The notes: generated by a model not told the origin, from the sequence alone. A stretch of DNA of 9,650 nt from Gammaproteobacteria bacterium (GCA_012735335.1 JAAYHO010000358.1:1-9650); one strand, 5' to 3'; positions 1 through 8,294 are shown, counted from the stretch's first letter. Made by a program: numbers and translations.

Positions 1-15
1 AAGGATGCCGCATCC

Positions 16-993
16 ATGCAAGACAACAAACCGGGGGTTGCCGTCATCGGCGGCGGACTGGCGGGGCTGAGCGCCGCCACCACCCTGAACGAAGCCGGTA
101 CCGCTGTTACCCTGTTCGACTGCGAGCCTGCGCCGGGTGGTCGCCTGGGACAGGATACCCGGGCCGACCTGGGCGCCCAGTACTTCACCGTACGCCACCC
201 GGCCTTCCGCCAGGCCTGCCGCGACTGGGAAGCCCGGGGCTGGATCGTCGAATGGTCGCCCCAGCTGTACCAACAGGATCTGGAGCACGGCCTGCGCTCC
301 TCGGCGGATGATATCCAGCGGCTGGTTGCCGTACCGGGCATGGCGTCTCTCGCCGGCTACCTGCAACAGGGGCTGGAGATACGCCAGGCGGATATCAGCC
401 AGCTGCAGCGCACTGCCCAGGGTGAGTGGCTGTTGCGGGACGCCGATGGCAACGAATACGGCCCGTTCCGCGCACTGATACTGGCCACCCCGGCGGAACA
501 GGCCAGTGCCCTGCTCTGCGTTGCTCCCTCCCTGCAGCAGGATGTGGCCCGGGTACGCATGCGCCCTTGCTGGAGTGTGCTGCTGGAGTTTGCCCAGCCG
601 CTGCCGACGCTGGTGGATGCCTGCTTTGTACGCGACGGCCCGCTGGACTGGCTGGCACGCAACAACAGCAAGCCGCAGCGCTCGGGTAATGAGTCCTGGG
701 TACTGCAGTCCACCGCCAGTTGGGCGGAGCAGCATGTGCAGTTGCCAGCGGCTGCGGTGGTTGCCGAACTGGCCCTGGCCATGGAGCGGGTTACCGGCCA
801 ACGCCTGCCCGAGCCGCTGGACAGTCAGGCACACTACTGGCCCCAGGCTCGCCCGGCGGAGCAACTGAAATGGGGTGCGCTGGCTGCGCCAAGGTTGAGT
901 CTGTATGTATGTGGGGACTGGTGTCTGGGTGGGCGTATTGAAAACGCCTGGCTCAGTGGCCGACAGGCCGCCAGAGCACTGCTGGATAGCTGA
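16..993 (+). CDS. Renalase-like FAD-dependent amine oxidoreductase
   Basis: A 325-residue soluble flavoprotein with no signal peptide. The N-terminal Rossmann FAD-binding motif GGGLAG is at residues 12-17, with the acidic residue that ends the second strand at Asp35 and GGR at 41-43. The segment LGAQYFTVR around 52-60 and the C-terminal flavin-contact segment GDWCLGGRIENAW (300-312) are typical of the small NAD(P)/FAD-dependent oxidoreductases related to renalase and monoamine oxidase. The length fits that family. The physiological substrate is unknown; an amine or reduced-nicotinamide oxidation is only a family-level guess. The ATG at 16 is chosen because AAGGA at 1-5 can serve as ribosome binding site (10-base spacing) and because the protein then starts just before the first beta strand. 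The gene faces pagL tail to tail. Its upstream neighbour and promoter lie outside the window. Confidence 0.85.
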   Translation: MQDNKPGVAVIGGGLAGLSAATTLNEAGTAVTLFDCEPAPGGRLGQDTRADLGAQYFTVRHPAFRQACRDWEARGWIVEWSPQLYQQDLEHGLRSSADDIQRLVAVPGMASLAGYLQQGLEIRQADISQLQRTAQGEWLLRDADGNEYGPFRALILATPAEQASALLCVAPSLQQDVARVRMRPCWSVLLEFAQPLPTLVDACFVRDGPLDWLARNNSKPQRSGNESWVLQSTASWAEQHVQLPAAAVVAELALAMERVTGQRLPEPLDSQAHYWPQARPAEQLKWGALAAPRLSLYVCGDWCLGGRIENAWLSGRQAARALLDS

Positions 994-1006
994 CCGGGGC
1001 GGTCAG
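990..1006. other. Short hairpin between convergent genes
   Basis: CTGACC and GGTCAG form a perfect 6-bp stem around a GGGGC loop and overlap the TGA stop of the flavoprotein gene. It lies in the short gap between two converging genes, where a bidirectional terminator would be expected. No T-run follows on either strand, so it is not a canonical intrinsic terminator. Confidence 0.35.
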
Positions 1007-1034
1007 TCGCAGAGCATCCATGCCCGATCTGAAT

Positions 1035-1562
1035 CTAGAAGGACACGCGATAGTACAGCGCGGCCATATCAATGCCGTTGTTGGGCTTTTTGATGCCGGC
1101 GTTGGAATAGTGGTAGTAACGTGCGCCGACTTCCGATCCGTTATTGAAGCGCAGACCGACACCCAGTCGATCCTCGAACTGGAACTTGCTGCCCAGATCC
1201 TGATCGTCCAGATCGGTTTCGGTGAAGTAGGACGCGCCGATGCCGCCTTCCACAAAGGGGGTGATACCGCCATCACTGGTGCCGAAACTCAGCCGGAACA
1301 TCGGCGTCAGGCTCAGGCTGGTGGCATCCAGACTACTCCAGCGAGTGACACCTGCATCCCAGTAGCCATCCAGCCGGACACCGCCGGAGTCGCTTTGCCA
1401 CAGTGTGCGCCCGAACTCGAACTGGGCACCCAGACGATAGGTGGTGGTACTCTCGGAGGACTCACCGATTTGCACGGTAATGCCATCCAGCGCATGGGCC
1501 GCAGGCATCAGCAGCACTGAGGACATGGCGCAGGATAATACCAGGGCAGCTCTCTTCATCAT
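1035..1562 (-). CDS. pagL: Lipid A 3-O-deacylase PagL (acyloxyacyl hydrolase)
   Basis: A 175-residue outer-membrane beta-barrel enzyme that, by family, removes the 3-O-linked acyl chain of lipid A and so remodels lipopolysaccharide. Residues 1-24 form a signal peptide with a clear AHA cleavage site before Leu25. The mature part is rich in alternating beta-strand segments and ends in Phe175, the usual outer-membrane barrel C-terminus. The family signature HYSNAGIKKPNNGID is at 151-165: His151 and Ser153 match the catalytic His and Ser of P. aeruginosa PagL (His126, Ser128). The position of its catalytic Glu140 is Asp165 here. The GYWDAG (66-71) and PFVEGGIGA (102-110) segments also fit the family. 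Two consecutive ATGs begin the frame and either could start translation. The gene lies 66 bases downstream of murI in the same orientation. Confidence 0.9.
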   Translation of the reverse strand: MMKRAALVLSCAMSSVLLMPAAHALDGITVQIGESSESTTTYRLGAQFEFGRTLWQSDSGGVRLDGYWDAGVTRWSSLDATSLSLTPMFRLSFGTSDGGITPFVEGGIGASYFTETDLDDQDLGSKFQFEDRLGVGLRFNNGSEVGARYYHYSNAGIKKPNNGIDMAALYYRVSF

Positions 1563-1568
1563 CTTGTT

Positions 1569-1573
1569 TCCTT
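1569..1573 (-). promoter_or_regulatory. Ribosome binding site of pagL
   Basis: AAGGA lies 6 bases before the first ATG and 9 before the second, so it does not decide between the two tandem starts. The rest of the 66-base murI-pagL gap shows no convincing -35/-10 pair and no terminator-like hairpin with a T-run. Read-through from murI is therefore possible. Confidence 0.6.
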
Positions 1574-1628
1574 ACCAGAGTTGTACGTTTTTGATACACG
1601 CCACGGTTTCTGGTTCCGTTGCGTTTTG

Positions 1629-2420
1629 CTACAAGGATAGCTCCTGCACCAAGGGTGCAGTTTCTTTCCACAGACTTGGCAGCACTCGCTGCAGCAGAGC
1701 TGCATCGCCGCTGCTCCAGAACCGCGCTGGCTGCGCCGGTCCCTGCGCCAGCAGAGCAAACTCGCGCAGTTTGTTCTGCAGCTGGCGCGCCACCGCTGCA
1801 CCGGTATCCACCAACTGAATATCGGCTGGCAGGATGCGCTGCAACAAGGGCTTGAGGAAGGGGTAGTGAGTGCACCCGAGGATCAGGGTGTCACAACCGG
1901 CCTCCAGCAGCGGCTGAGTATAGTCGGCCAGCAGGCGGGCGAGAGGTTCGCTGTCCAACTCACCCCGCTCGATGCATTCCACCAGTCCCGGGCAGGGCTG
2001 GGTAATCACCCGCACCGACCCGGCAAAGCGATCCAGCAAGGCGGCAAAGCGGGCACTGCGCAGGGTGCCGGTGGTGGCCAGCACCCCCACTACCCCGCTG
2101 CGGGTGGCCAGGGTGGCGGGCTTGACCGCCGGTTCCATGCCGATGATCGGCACCGCATAGCGCAGCCGCAGCTCGCCCACCGCCGCAGCGGTGGCGGTAT
2201 TGCAGGCCACCACCAGACTCTTGGCACCCTGCTCCAGCAGAAATTCGGCGATACGGCAGCTGCGCTCGACGATCAGTTCCGGGGGCTTTTCCCCGTAGGG
2301 CACAAAGCCGCTGTCGGCGACATACAGCAGCGACTCCTGCGGCAGGAGCTGATGTATCTCGCGCAGCACCGACAGACCGCCGACGCCGGAGTCGAACACC
2401 CCTATGGGCTGCTCGGACAT
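1629..2420 (-). CDS. murI: Glutamate racemase
   Basis: A cytoplasmic, cofactor-independent enzyme that converts L-glutamate to D-glutamate for peptidoglycan precursor synthesis. The 263-residue product carries the family motifs in order: [13 protein letters not shown] (7-19) with Asp10 and Ser11, PYGEK (41-45), the first catalytic cysteine Cys73 in VACNTA, and the second catalytic cysteine Cys183 in [10 protein letters not shown]. The length is normal. The ATG at 2420 is preferred over a TTG six codons upstream because it gives the usual short N-terminus, has GGAG 10 bases upstream, and shares one base with the moeB stop (TGATG), which suggests translational coupling. It is the last gene of the compact hemA-prfA-prmC-moeB-murI cluster. 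Confidence 0.96.
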   Translation of the reverse strand: MSEQPIGVFDSGVGGLSVLREIHQLLPQESLLYVADSGFVPYGEKPPELIVERSCRIAEFLLEQGAKSLVVACNTATAAAVGELRLRYAVPIIGMEPAVKPATLATRSGVVGVLATTGTLRSARFAALLDRFAGSVRVITQPCPGLVECIERGELDSEPLARLLADYTQPLLEAGCDTLILGCTHYPFLKPLLQRILPADIQLVDTGAAVARQLQNKLREFALLAQGPAQPARFWSSGDAALLQRVLPSLWKETAPLVQELSL

Positions 2421-3169
2421 CAGCCCGGCGCTCCACAACAGCCACAGCCGGGGTCACGCTTGATGCGCAGTTCACGAAAGCCGCTGTGCAGGGCATCGAT
2501 CAGCAGCAGACGGCCGGTCAGCGGCACGCCGAATCCCGCCAGCAGCTTGATCGCCTCCAGCGCCTGCAGGCTGCCAACCATGCCGACCAACGGGCCGATC
2601 ACTCCGGCCTCGCTGCAGCTGAGCGCCACATCCTCACCATCACCGTACAGGCACTGATAGCAGGGGCTGCTGTCATCCCGTGGGTCAAAGACGCTGACCT
2701 GTCCCTGCAGACGGATCGCCGCGCCGGATACCAGCGGGCGACGCAACGCCACACAGGCCCGGTTGATGGCCTGGCGGGTGCTGAAGTTGTCGGTGCAGTC
2801 GAGCACCAGGTCGACCTGGGCCACCGCCTGCAGCAACTGCTCATCGAGCAGACGCTGATTCAGCTGCTGGACCTGCACCTCGGGGTTCAACTGCGCCAGC
2901 CGCTCAGCGGCGGAGGCGGTCTTCGGTCGATCCAGATCGGCGGTGCCATGAATGATCTGCCGCTGCAGGTTGGTCAGGTCGACATGATCATCGTCGGCCA
3001 GCAGCAGGCGACCTACGCCGGCGCCAGCCAGATACAGCGCCGCCGGGCCGCCCAGCCCGCCCATGCCGACGATCAGTACGCTGCTGTCGAGCAGGCGCTG
3101 CTGACCATCCACATCAATCTGCTCCAGCAGTATCTGGCGGCTGTAACGCAACAGTTGCTGATCATTCAC
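2420..3169 (-). CDS. moeB: Molybdopterin-synthase adenylyltransferase MoeB (ThiF/HesA family)
   Basis: An E1-like enzyme that adenylates the C-terminal glycine of the sulfur carrier MoaD during molybdopterin synthesis. From the chosen start the protein has 249 residues: RYSRQILL (8-15), nucleotide-binding GMGGLG (35-40), the DLTNLQRQI segment (64-72), CTDN with Asp127 (125-128), a zinc-binding pair Cys170/Cys173, Cys185 in the ALSCSEAGV region, and a second zinc pair Cys242/Cys245 near the end. No C-terminal rhodanese domain is present. A GTG at 3184 would add five residues. The GTG at 3169 is preferred because GGAGG sits 8 bases upstream and it gives the usual N-terminus ([12 protein letters not shown]). 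It overlaps the end of prmC by 8 bases. A ThiF-type activator for thiamine synthesis is a close alternative within the family. Confidence 0.9.
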   Translation of the reverse strand: MNDQQLLRYSRQILLEQIDVDGQQRLLDSSVLIVGMGGLGGPAALYLAGAGVGRLLLADDDHVDLTNLQRQIIHGTADLDRPKTASAAERLAQLNPEVQVQQLNQRLLDEQLLQAVAQVDLVLDCTDNFSTRQAINRACVALRRPLVSGAAIRLQGQVSVFDPRDDSSPCYQCLYGDGEDVALSCSEAGVIGPLVGMVGSLQALEAIKLLAGFGVPLTGRLLLIDALHSGFRELRIKRDPGCGCCGAPG

Positions 3170-3995
3170 CCCAACACCCTCCACTTACCCGCAGCTGACC
3201 ACCCAGGTCACGCCAAGCCTGTACTTGGCTGAACCCACGTTGTTCCAGCAACGCGCAGACCGCCTCCGCCTGCTGCCAGCCGTGCTCGAGCAACAGCCAG
3301 CCCCCGGGGTTCAGACACTCTGGCGCAACCTCAATGATCTGGCGCAGATCATCCAGCCCGTCAGCGCCGCTGACCAGTGCACTGGCCGGTTCGAAACGCA
3401 CATCCCCCTGCTGCAGATGCGGATCATCGGCGGCGATATACGGCGGATTGGAGACGATCAGCTCGAAGTGCTGACCAGCCAGCGCGCTGAACCAGTCGCT
3501 CTGCATGAAACGAACATTGTCCAGCCCGAGGCGACTGCGGTTGGCTTGCGCCAGGGTGACCGCACCCGGCATGCGGTCCACACCGGTCACCTGCCAGTCG
3601 GGGCGCTCACTGGCCAGTGCCAGAGCAATGGCACCGGTGCCGGTACCCAGATCCAGCACCCGGGCCGGGCCGGTCGGCCCCCGCTCCAGCGCCACTTCAA
3701 CCAGCCGCTCGGTATCCGGACGGGGGATCAGGGTATCCGCACTGACCTGCAGGGCCAGCGACCAGAAGCCCTGCTCGCCGAGCAGGTAGGCCACCGGCTC
3801 GCCCTGACGGCGGCGCGCCAGCAGGGCCTCGAAACGGGCCAGTTGCTCGGCGTTCGGCTCGCGCTCGGGCCAGGTCAGCAGATAGCTGCGCGGCTTGCCC
3901 AGTACATGGGCCAGCAGCAGCTCGGCGTCCAGCCGGGGGGTGTCCGAATCGGGCAGTGCGACCTGCGCCAGCAGCGCCGCGATGCTGTGGGCCAT
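3162..3995 (-). CDS. prmC: Release factor glutamine methyltransferase
   Basis: An S-adenosylmethionine-dependent methyltransferase that N5-methylates the glutamine of the GGQ motif in class I release factors. The 277-residue protein has the N-terminal helical substrate-binding part, GFWSL (76-80), IPRPDTE (90-96), the SAM-binding loop DLGTGTGAI (115-123) and the catalytic NPPY at 183-186 inside SNPPYIA. A GTG 14 codons upstream would extend it. The ATG at 3995 is chosen because it aligns with the usual short N-terminus (MAHSIAALL) and starts two bases after the prfA stop (TGACATG), as expected for coupled translation. No strong Shine-Dalgarno sequence is visible, which fits coupling. It directly follows prfA, which encodes its substrate. 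Confidence 0.95.
   Translation of the reverse strand: MAHSIAALLAQVALPDSDTPRLDAELLLAHVLGKPRSYLLTWPEREPNAEQLARFEALLARRRQGEPVAYLLGEQGFWSLALQVSADTLIPRPDTERLVEVALERGPTGPARVLDLGTGTGAIALALASERPDWQVTGVDRMPGAVTLAQANRSRLGLDNVRFMQSDWFSALAGQHFELIVSNPPYIAADDPHLQQGDVRFEPASALVSGADGLDDLRQIIEVAPECLNPGGWLLLEHGWQQAEAVCALLEQRGFSQVQAWRDLGGQLRVSGGCWGE
3178..3182 (-). promoter_or_regulatory. Shine-Dalgarno sequence that decides the moeB start
   Basis: GGAGG lies inside the end of prmC, 8 bases before the GTG at 3169. The earlier in-frame GTG at 3184 overlaps this element and so cannot use it. This supports the shorter MoeB. Confidence 0.6.
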
Positions 3996-3996
3996 G

Positions 3997-5079
3997 TCAG
4001 CTGTCCAGCGCAGCCAGCTGGTCGGCCTGGTACTCACGGCGCAGCGGCTCGATGATTGCCTCCAGCTCGCCCTCGATGACGTGATCCAGGCTGTACAGGG
4101 TCAGGTTGATACGGTGATCGGTCACCCGTCCCTGGGGGAAGTTGTAGGTGCGGATGCGCTCGGAGCGGTCACCGGAGCCGACCAGCGAGCGGCGGGTGTC
4201 GGAAATGGCCTTCTCATGGGCCTCGCGCTGGCGGTTGGCCAGACGCGCCTGCAGCAGCGCCATGGCCTTGGCGCGGTTCTTGTGCTGGGAACGCTCCTCC
4301 TGACACTCCACCACTATGCCGCTGGGGATGTGGGTCAGGCGGATCGCCGAGTCGGTCTTGTTGACGTGCTGACCACCGGCGCCGGATGAACGGAAGGTAT
4401 CCACCCGCAGGTCGGCGGGGTTGATCTCCACCACCGCCTGCTCATCCGGCTCGGGCATGATCGCCACGGTACAGGCCGAGGTATGGATGCGGCCCTGGGA
4501 TTCGGTTTCCGGCACCCGCTGCACCCGGTGCGCACCGGACTCGAACTTCAGCTGGGCATACACACCCTGCCCTTCGACTCTGGCGATGATCTCCTTGTAA
4601 CCGCCGTGCTCGCCGGGGTTTTCCGAGAGCACCTCGATGCGCCAGTTCTGTTTCTCGGCGTAGCGCGAATACATACGGAACAGGTTACCGGCAAAGATCG
4701 CCGCCTCGTCGCCGCCGGTACCGGCGCGGATTTCCAGGAACACGTTGCGCTCGTCGTCCGGGTCCCGGGGCAGCAGCAGTATGTTCAGCTCCGCTTCCAG
4801 CTCGGCCAGCGCTGCGCTGCAGCTATCGGCATCATCCTCGGCCATGGCGCGGATGTCCGGGTCGGCATCCTTGAGCAGGCTGTTGGCCTCATCCAGGTCG
4901 GCATGGGTCTTCACCCACCGGGCATAACACTGCACCGTCGGCTCCAGCTCGGCATACTCCTTGGAGTAGGCGCGGAAGCGGTTCTGATCACTGATGATCT
5001 CGGCATCGCTGAGCAGTGCCGACAGCTCCTCGAAGCGTTCGCGCAGGGTATCCAGTCGTTGTAGCAGGGACGCTTTCAT
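3997..5079 (-). CDS. prfA: Peptide chain release factor 1
   Basis: Recognises UAA and UAG stop codons in the ribosomal A site and triggers peptidyl-tRNA hydrolysis. The 360-residue length is typical. The stop-codon-reading tripeptide is PET at 190-192 in [17 protein letters not shown]. coli has PAT, and PxT is the RF1 pattern, unlike the SPF of RF2. The catalytic GGQ is at 235-237 within [17 protein letters not shown]. The C-terminal part carries [20 protein letters not shown] (301-320), also typical. The ATG shares four bases with the hemA stop (ATGA), and AAGG lies 6 bases upstream inside hemA. No programmed frameshift site is expected or seen; that is an RF2 feature. Confidence 0.97.
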   Translation of the reverse strand: MKASLLQRLDTLRERFEELSALLSDAEIISDQNRFRAYSKEYAELEPTVQCYARWVKTHADLDEANSLLKDADPDIRAMAEDDADSCSAALAELEAELNILLLPRDPDDERNVFLEIRAGTGGDEAAIFAGNLFRMYSRYAEKQNWRIEVLSENPGEHGGYKEIIARVEGQGVYAQLKFESGAHRVQRVPETESQGRIHTSACTVAIMPEPDEQAVVEINPADLRVDTFRSSGAGGQHVNKTDSAIRLTHIPSGIVVECQEERSQHKNRAKAMALLQARLANRQREAHEKAISDTRRSLVGSGDRSERIRTYNFPQGRVTDHRINLTLYSLDHVIEGELEAIIEPLRREYQADQLAALDS

Positions 5080-6356
5080 GATTTGCCTTGTGCTGTGTTC
5101 GTTTCATCGTCCAGCGCAAACAGCTCCATGGCCAGCGACAGGGATTCACTGCGGCCCTCGGCACTCATGCGCTTGAGTTGCACGCTGGGCTCATGCAGCA
5201 GTTTGTTGGTCAGGGCGCGGGCCATCTCGGTCATGACCTGTGCCGGGTCGCTCCCGCGCTCCAGTTTCGCCAGCGCCTTGCTCAGTTCCTGATCGCGCTG
5301 CTGCTCGGCCTGCTGACGGTAGCGCTTGAGCACATCCACCGCCGCCCGGGCGCGCTGGCGCTGCATGAACTCATCGGTACCCAGCTCGACCAGGCGTTCC
5401 GCCGCCTGCGCTGCGTCCTGACGGGAACGCATGTTTTCCTCGATGACCTCCTGCAGGTCATCGACGCTGTACAGATAGACGTCGGCCAGCTTGCCCACCT
5501 CCGGCTCAATGTCCCGGGGTACGGCGATATCGACCATGAACATGGGGTTGTGCCGACGCTTCTTCAGCGCTCGCTCCACCGCTCCCTTGCCGAGAATCGG
5601 CAGCGGACTGGCGGTGGAGGCAATGACGATCTCGCACTCGTGCAGCACATCGGGAATCTGGTTCAGGGTGATCGCCCGGCCACCCAGTGGCGTGGCCACC
5701 GACTCGGCCCGCTCCAGCGTGCGGTTGGCGATGATCAGCTTGCTGACACCCTGCTCGTTGAGGTGCCGGGCGACCAGCGCAATGGTTTCCCCGGCACCGA
5801 TCAGCAGCGCGGTGCTGCGGCTCAGATCGGAGAAGATCTGCCGCGCCAGACTGACTGCGGCAAAGGCCACGGACACCGGGTTAGCGCCGATGGCGGTATC
5901 GGTACGCACCTGCTTGGCGGTATTGAAGGTGCTCTGGAACAGCCGATCCAGCCGTGGCCCGAGGGTCCCGGCGGTACGCGCATACTGCCAGGCATCCTTC
6001 ATCTGCCCGAGAATCTGCGGTTCACCCAGCACCATGGAGTCCAGCCCGGCGGCCACGCGCATCATATGGCTGACCGCACCGGCATCCTGGTGGACATAAC
6101 TGCACTGGGCGACCGCTTCCGGTTCCAGCCCATGGTAACGCGCCACCCAGTCAATCAGCCGACCCGGGTTCGCATGATCCTGAGTGCAGTAGATTTCCGT
6201 GCGGTTACAGGTGGAAAGGATAGCCACTTCCCGGGATGACGTGGCGTCACGCAATTGCTGCAACGCATCGGCCAACTGGTCAGGCGCGAAAGCGACACGC
6301 TCGCGCACGTCTACCGAAGCGGTCCTGTGATTGATCCCGACTGCGAGAAAGCCCAT
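5076..6356 (-). CDS. hemA: Glutamyl-tRNA reductase
   Basis: The first committed enzyme of C5-pathway tetrapyrrole synthesis: it reduces glutamyl-tRNA(Glu) to glutamate-1-semialdehyde with NADPH. In the 426-residue product the N-terminus [13 protein letters not shown] is canonical, the catalytic Cys50 is in STCNRTEIY, and His97 is followed by the [15 protein letters not shown] segment (104-118). The NADPH-binding motif GAGET is at 187-191, [12 protein letters not shown] follows in the middle region, and the C-terminal 110 or so residues form the helical dimerisation domain. The start has GAGG 4 bases upstream, slightly close but usable. It is the first gene of the minus-strand operon, and its promoter must lie in the gap shared with the divergent TPR-lipoprotein gene. 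Confidence 0.97.
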   Translation of the reverse strand: MGFLAVGINHRTASVDVRERVAFAPDQLADALQQLRDATSSREVAILSTCNRTEIYCTQDHANPGRLIDWVARYHGLEPEAVAQCSYVHQDAGAVSHMMRVAAGLDSMVLGEPQILGQMKDAWQYARTAGTLGPRLDRLFQSTFNTAKQVRTDTAIGANPVSVAFAAVSLARQIFSDLSRSTALLIGAGETIALVARHLNEQGVSKLIIANRTLERAESVATPLGGRAITLNQIPDVLHECEIVIASTASPLPILGKGAVERALKKRRHNPMFMVDIAVPRDIEPEVGKLADVYLYSVDDLQEVIEENMRSRQDAAQAAERLVELGTDEFMQRQRARAAVDVLKRYRQQAEQQRDQELSKALAKLERGSDPAQVMTEMARALTNKLLHEPSVQLKRMSAEGRSESLSLAMELFALDDETNTAQGKS

Positions 6357-6561
6357 GACACCTCAATGATATAAGCCCGACATTCACGGGTTAAAAACGG
6401 TTAATTGTCCTATTTAAACGGACTTCAATCAATTCCCCACATGCACAAGGGGAAAATAGCACCTTCCTTTCCCTTGCACTTGCGCACTGTGGGTTTGCCA
6501 CTCATCCTGTATCATTCAGCTGCTGGCGACAGCTGCATACGGCGGATCAACGAGACTATTC
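6357..6561. promoter_or_regulatory. Divergent intergenic region between hemA and the TPR-lipoprotein operon
   Basis: A 205-base gap, visibly richer in A+T than the genes on either side, that must hold promoters for both operons. On the minus strand TTGATT, 17 bases, GACAAT is a moderate sigma70 match that would leave hemA a short leader. On the plus strand TATCAT at 6510-6515 is a good -10 hexamer, but no good -35 hexamer sits 16-18 bases upstream. ACGGGTTAA and ACGGTTAA recur with their GGTTAA cores 10 bases apart (6389 and 6399), and a dyad is centred near 6443. No full Anr/FNR box (TTGAT-N4-ATCAA) was found, although hemA of some pseudomonads is oxygen-regulated. No small ORF is convincing. 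Confidence 0.5.
6433..6454. promoter_or_regulatory. Operator-like dyad TTCCCC-N10-GGGGAA
   Basis: Perfect 6-bp arms at 6433-6438 and 6449-6454, with a further TGCA palindrome exactly at the centre, give a 22-base symmetric site between two divergent operons. It could bind a dimeric regulator or fold as a hairpin with a 10-base loop. I cannot assign it to a known regulator, and chance symmetry is possible. Confidence 0.3.
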
Positions 6562-8292
6562 ATGACGGCACCCTTTACCTCCCGCGCTCTGATTCTGACG
6601 CTTGGCCTGGCGCTTGGCGGCTGCGCGGTCACCGGCTCGGCCCCTGAACCCACTCCGCCTGCGGTGGCAGCCGCCGTGACGGAACCGAAAGAAGAGGAGC
6701 CGGTGGTTCAGGGTCAGTTTTCCGCCGAGACCCTGTATGCCCTGCTGGCCGCCGAGATCGGCGGGCAACGCAACCGCTTTGATCTGGCGCTGAACAACTA
6801 TCTGGAGCAGGCGGTCGTCACCCGGGATGCCGGCATCATCGAACGGGCCATGGAAATTGCCGAGTTCCTCGGCGCCCAGCAGCAGGCGCTGGACATGTCC
6901 CTGCTGTGGGTGGAAGTGGCCCCGGACAACCCGGATGCCCTGCGTGCCGCCGCCCTGCAACTGGCCCGCGCCGGCCAGCACGACGATGCCATGCGCATCA
7001 TGCGGCAGGTACTGCAACTGCAGGATGATACCCATTTTGACCTGCTGGCGCTGGCCGCCCTGCAAACCGACAGTGAAACTCGCCAGGGTCTGCTCAACAC
7101 CCTGCTTGATCTGCTGCAGCAACACCCTGACAACCCACAGCTGAGTTTTGCCGCAGCCCTGCTGATGCATGAAGACCAGCGCAGCGAAGAGGCACTGGCC
7201 CTGCTGCACAAGCATACCCGACAGCAGCGCAGCAGCGCCTCGGTGATGCTGCAGAGCCGCCTGCATGCCGGACTGAACGAGCCGGACAAGGCGATTGCTG
7301 TACTTGAACAGGGTGTCCAGGAGTTTCCCGATGACCACCGGCTGCGCCTGTTGCTGGCTCGCATGCTGGTCAATGCCGAGGACTACCCCGGGGCCATTAC
7401 CCACTTCCGCGAGCTGGCGCGGCAGAACCCGAACGATGACGAGATGCAGCTGGCGCTGGCGTTGATCGAGCTGGAAAGCGGTGATGTGGAAGCCGCCATC
7501 AATGACCTGCAGCACCTGCTTGATCAGGACCCGGACAACACCGCCGTGGCCTTCCAGCTCGGTAACGCCCTGGAGCAGGCCGGACAGGCCGATCAGGCCA
7601 TTGCCGTGTGGCAGAACATCCGCGTAGGTGATGAATATCTGCCCTCACGTCTGCGTATCAGCCGCCTGCTGGCCGAGCAGCAGCAGATCGACGAGCTGGG
7701 CAACTTCCTGCGTGACGAGCGCAACAGCAACCCGCAACGGGCGCTGGAACTGTACATGGTGGAAGTTGAAACCCTGATGTCGACACACCCGCAGCGCGCC
7801 ATGCAACTGATCAACAGCGCCCTGGAGCAGTTCGAACTCGACACCAGCCTGCTCTACACCCGGGCGATTCTCGCCGAGCGGCTCGGCGACCCGGCCGGCC
7901 TGGAGTCCGATCTGGAACTGATCCTGCAGCACGAACCGGACAATGCCATGGCCCTCAACGCCCTGGGCTACACCCTGGCCGACCGCAACGAGCGGCTGGA
8001 TGAAGCCCTGCAGATGATCGAACAGGCGCACGAACTCAAACCCCGGGACCCGGCGATTCTCGACAGCCTGGGCTGGGTACACTACCGGCTGGGCAATCTG
8101 GAGCTGGCCGAAGAACTGCTGCGCCGCGCCTTCGCCGCCTACCCCGATGCGGAGGTCGGCGCGCATCTGGGCGAGGTGCTGTGGCAACAGGGCAAGCACC
8201 GCGAAGCCCGCCGCGTATGGGACGCCGCTGCCGAGCAGGCCGAGGACAGCTCCCTGATCGACAGCACCCGTGAACGTCTGAAGGCCGACTGA
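6562..8292 (+). CDS. lbcA: TPR outer-membrane lipoprotein, probable CtpA adaptor LbcA
   Basis: A 576-residue lipoprotein made almost entirely of helical tetratricopeptide repeats. The signal peptide ends in a lipobox, LGGC, with lipidated Cys21. The next residue is Ala rather than Asp, which predicts outer-membrane sorting. A Pro/Ala/Glu-rich linker (about 25-50) leads into repeats from about residue 55 to the C-terminus; clear units lie at 237-320, 324-352 and 461-556 (for example ALNALGYTLA and ILDSLGWVHYRLG). Position directly before lolB and ispE and opposite hemA matches P. aeruginosa PA4667, described as LbcA. That protein binds the periplasmic C-terminal-processing protease CtpA and helps deliver peptidoglycan cross-link hydrolases such as MepM for degradation. 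Function here is inferred from synteny and architecture; CtpA is not in the window. The start has only a weak GAG 7 bases upstream. The lolB start follows the stop by two bases. Confidence 0.8.
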   Translation: MTAPFTSRALILTLGLALGGCAVTGSAPEPTPPAVAAAVTEPKEEEPVVQGQFSAETLYALLAAEIGGQRNRFDLALNNYLEQAVVTRDAGIIERAMEIAEFLGAQQQALDMSLLWVEVAPDNPDALRAAALQLARAGQHDDAMRIMRQVLQLQDDTHFDLLALAALQTDSETRQGLLNTLLDLLQQHPDNPQLSFAAALLMHEDQRSEEALALLHKHTRQQRSSASVMLQSRLHAGLNEPDKAIAVLEQGVQEFPDDHRLRLLLARMLVNAEDYPGAITHFRELARQNPNDDEMQLALALIELESGDVEAAINDLQHLLDQDPDNTAVAFQLGNALEQAGQADQAIAVWQNIRVGDEYLPSRLRISRLLAEQQQIDELGNFLRDERNSNPQRALELYMVEVETLMSTHPQRAMQLINSALEQFELDTSLLYTRAILAERLGDPAGLESDLELILQHEPDNAMALNALGYTLADRNERLDEALQMIEQAHELKPRDPAILDSLGWVHYRLGNLELAEELLRRAFAAYPDAEVGAHLGEVLWQQGKHREARRVWDAAAEQAEDSSLIDSTRERLKAD

Positions 8293-8294
8293 GC

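Noticed and set aside
1606..1622. ACGG...CCGT inverted repeat downstream of murI as a terminator
   Set aside because: Only a 4-bp stem, with no T-run on the murI strand.
1866..3232. Long plus-strand frames antisense to murI and moeB
   Set aside because: The minus-strand genes carry all catalytic motifs. The opposite frames are low-complexity Gln/Ala/Gly-rich shadows.
4504..4515. PET instead of PAT in the stop-codon-reading tripeptide of release factor 1
   Set aside because: The middle residue of PxT varies in RF1, and Glu is, to my recollection, normal in pseudomonads.
5088..6239. A 383-codon open frame on the plus strand antisense to hemA
   Set aside because: hemA is unambiguous by its motifs. 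The antisense frame is a codon-bias shadow of GC-rich coding DNA, with low-complexity, His/Gln-rich translation and no domain.
6366..6397. TTAACC-N17-TATCAT on the minus strand as the hemA promoter
   Set aside because: The hexamers match fairly well, but transcription would start almost at the hemA ATG, downstream of its ribosome binding site.
6495..6515. TTGCCA and TATCAT as the promoter of the TPR-lipoprotein gene
   Set aside because: The two hexamers are only 9 bases apart, too close for sigma70. The TATCAT may still be a -10 element without a clear -35.
6556..7515. A 319-codon open frame antisense to the TPR-lipoprotein gene
   Set aside because: Gln/Gly/Val-rich shadow of a Leu/Gln/Ala-rich TPR gene with no recognisable motif; it also begins inside a gene and ends at its start codon.
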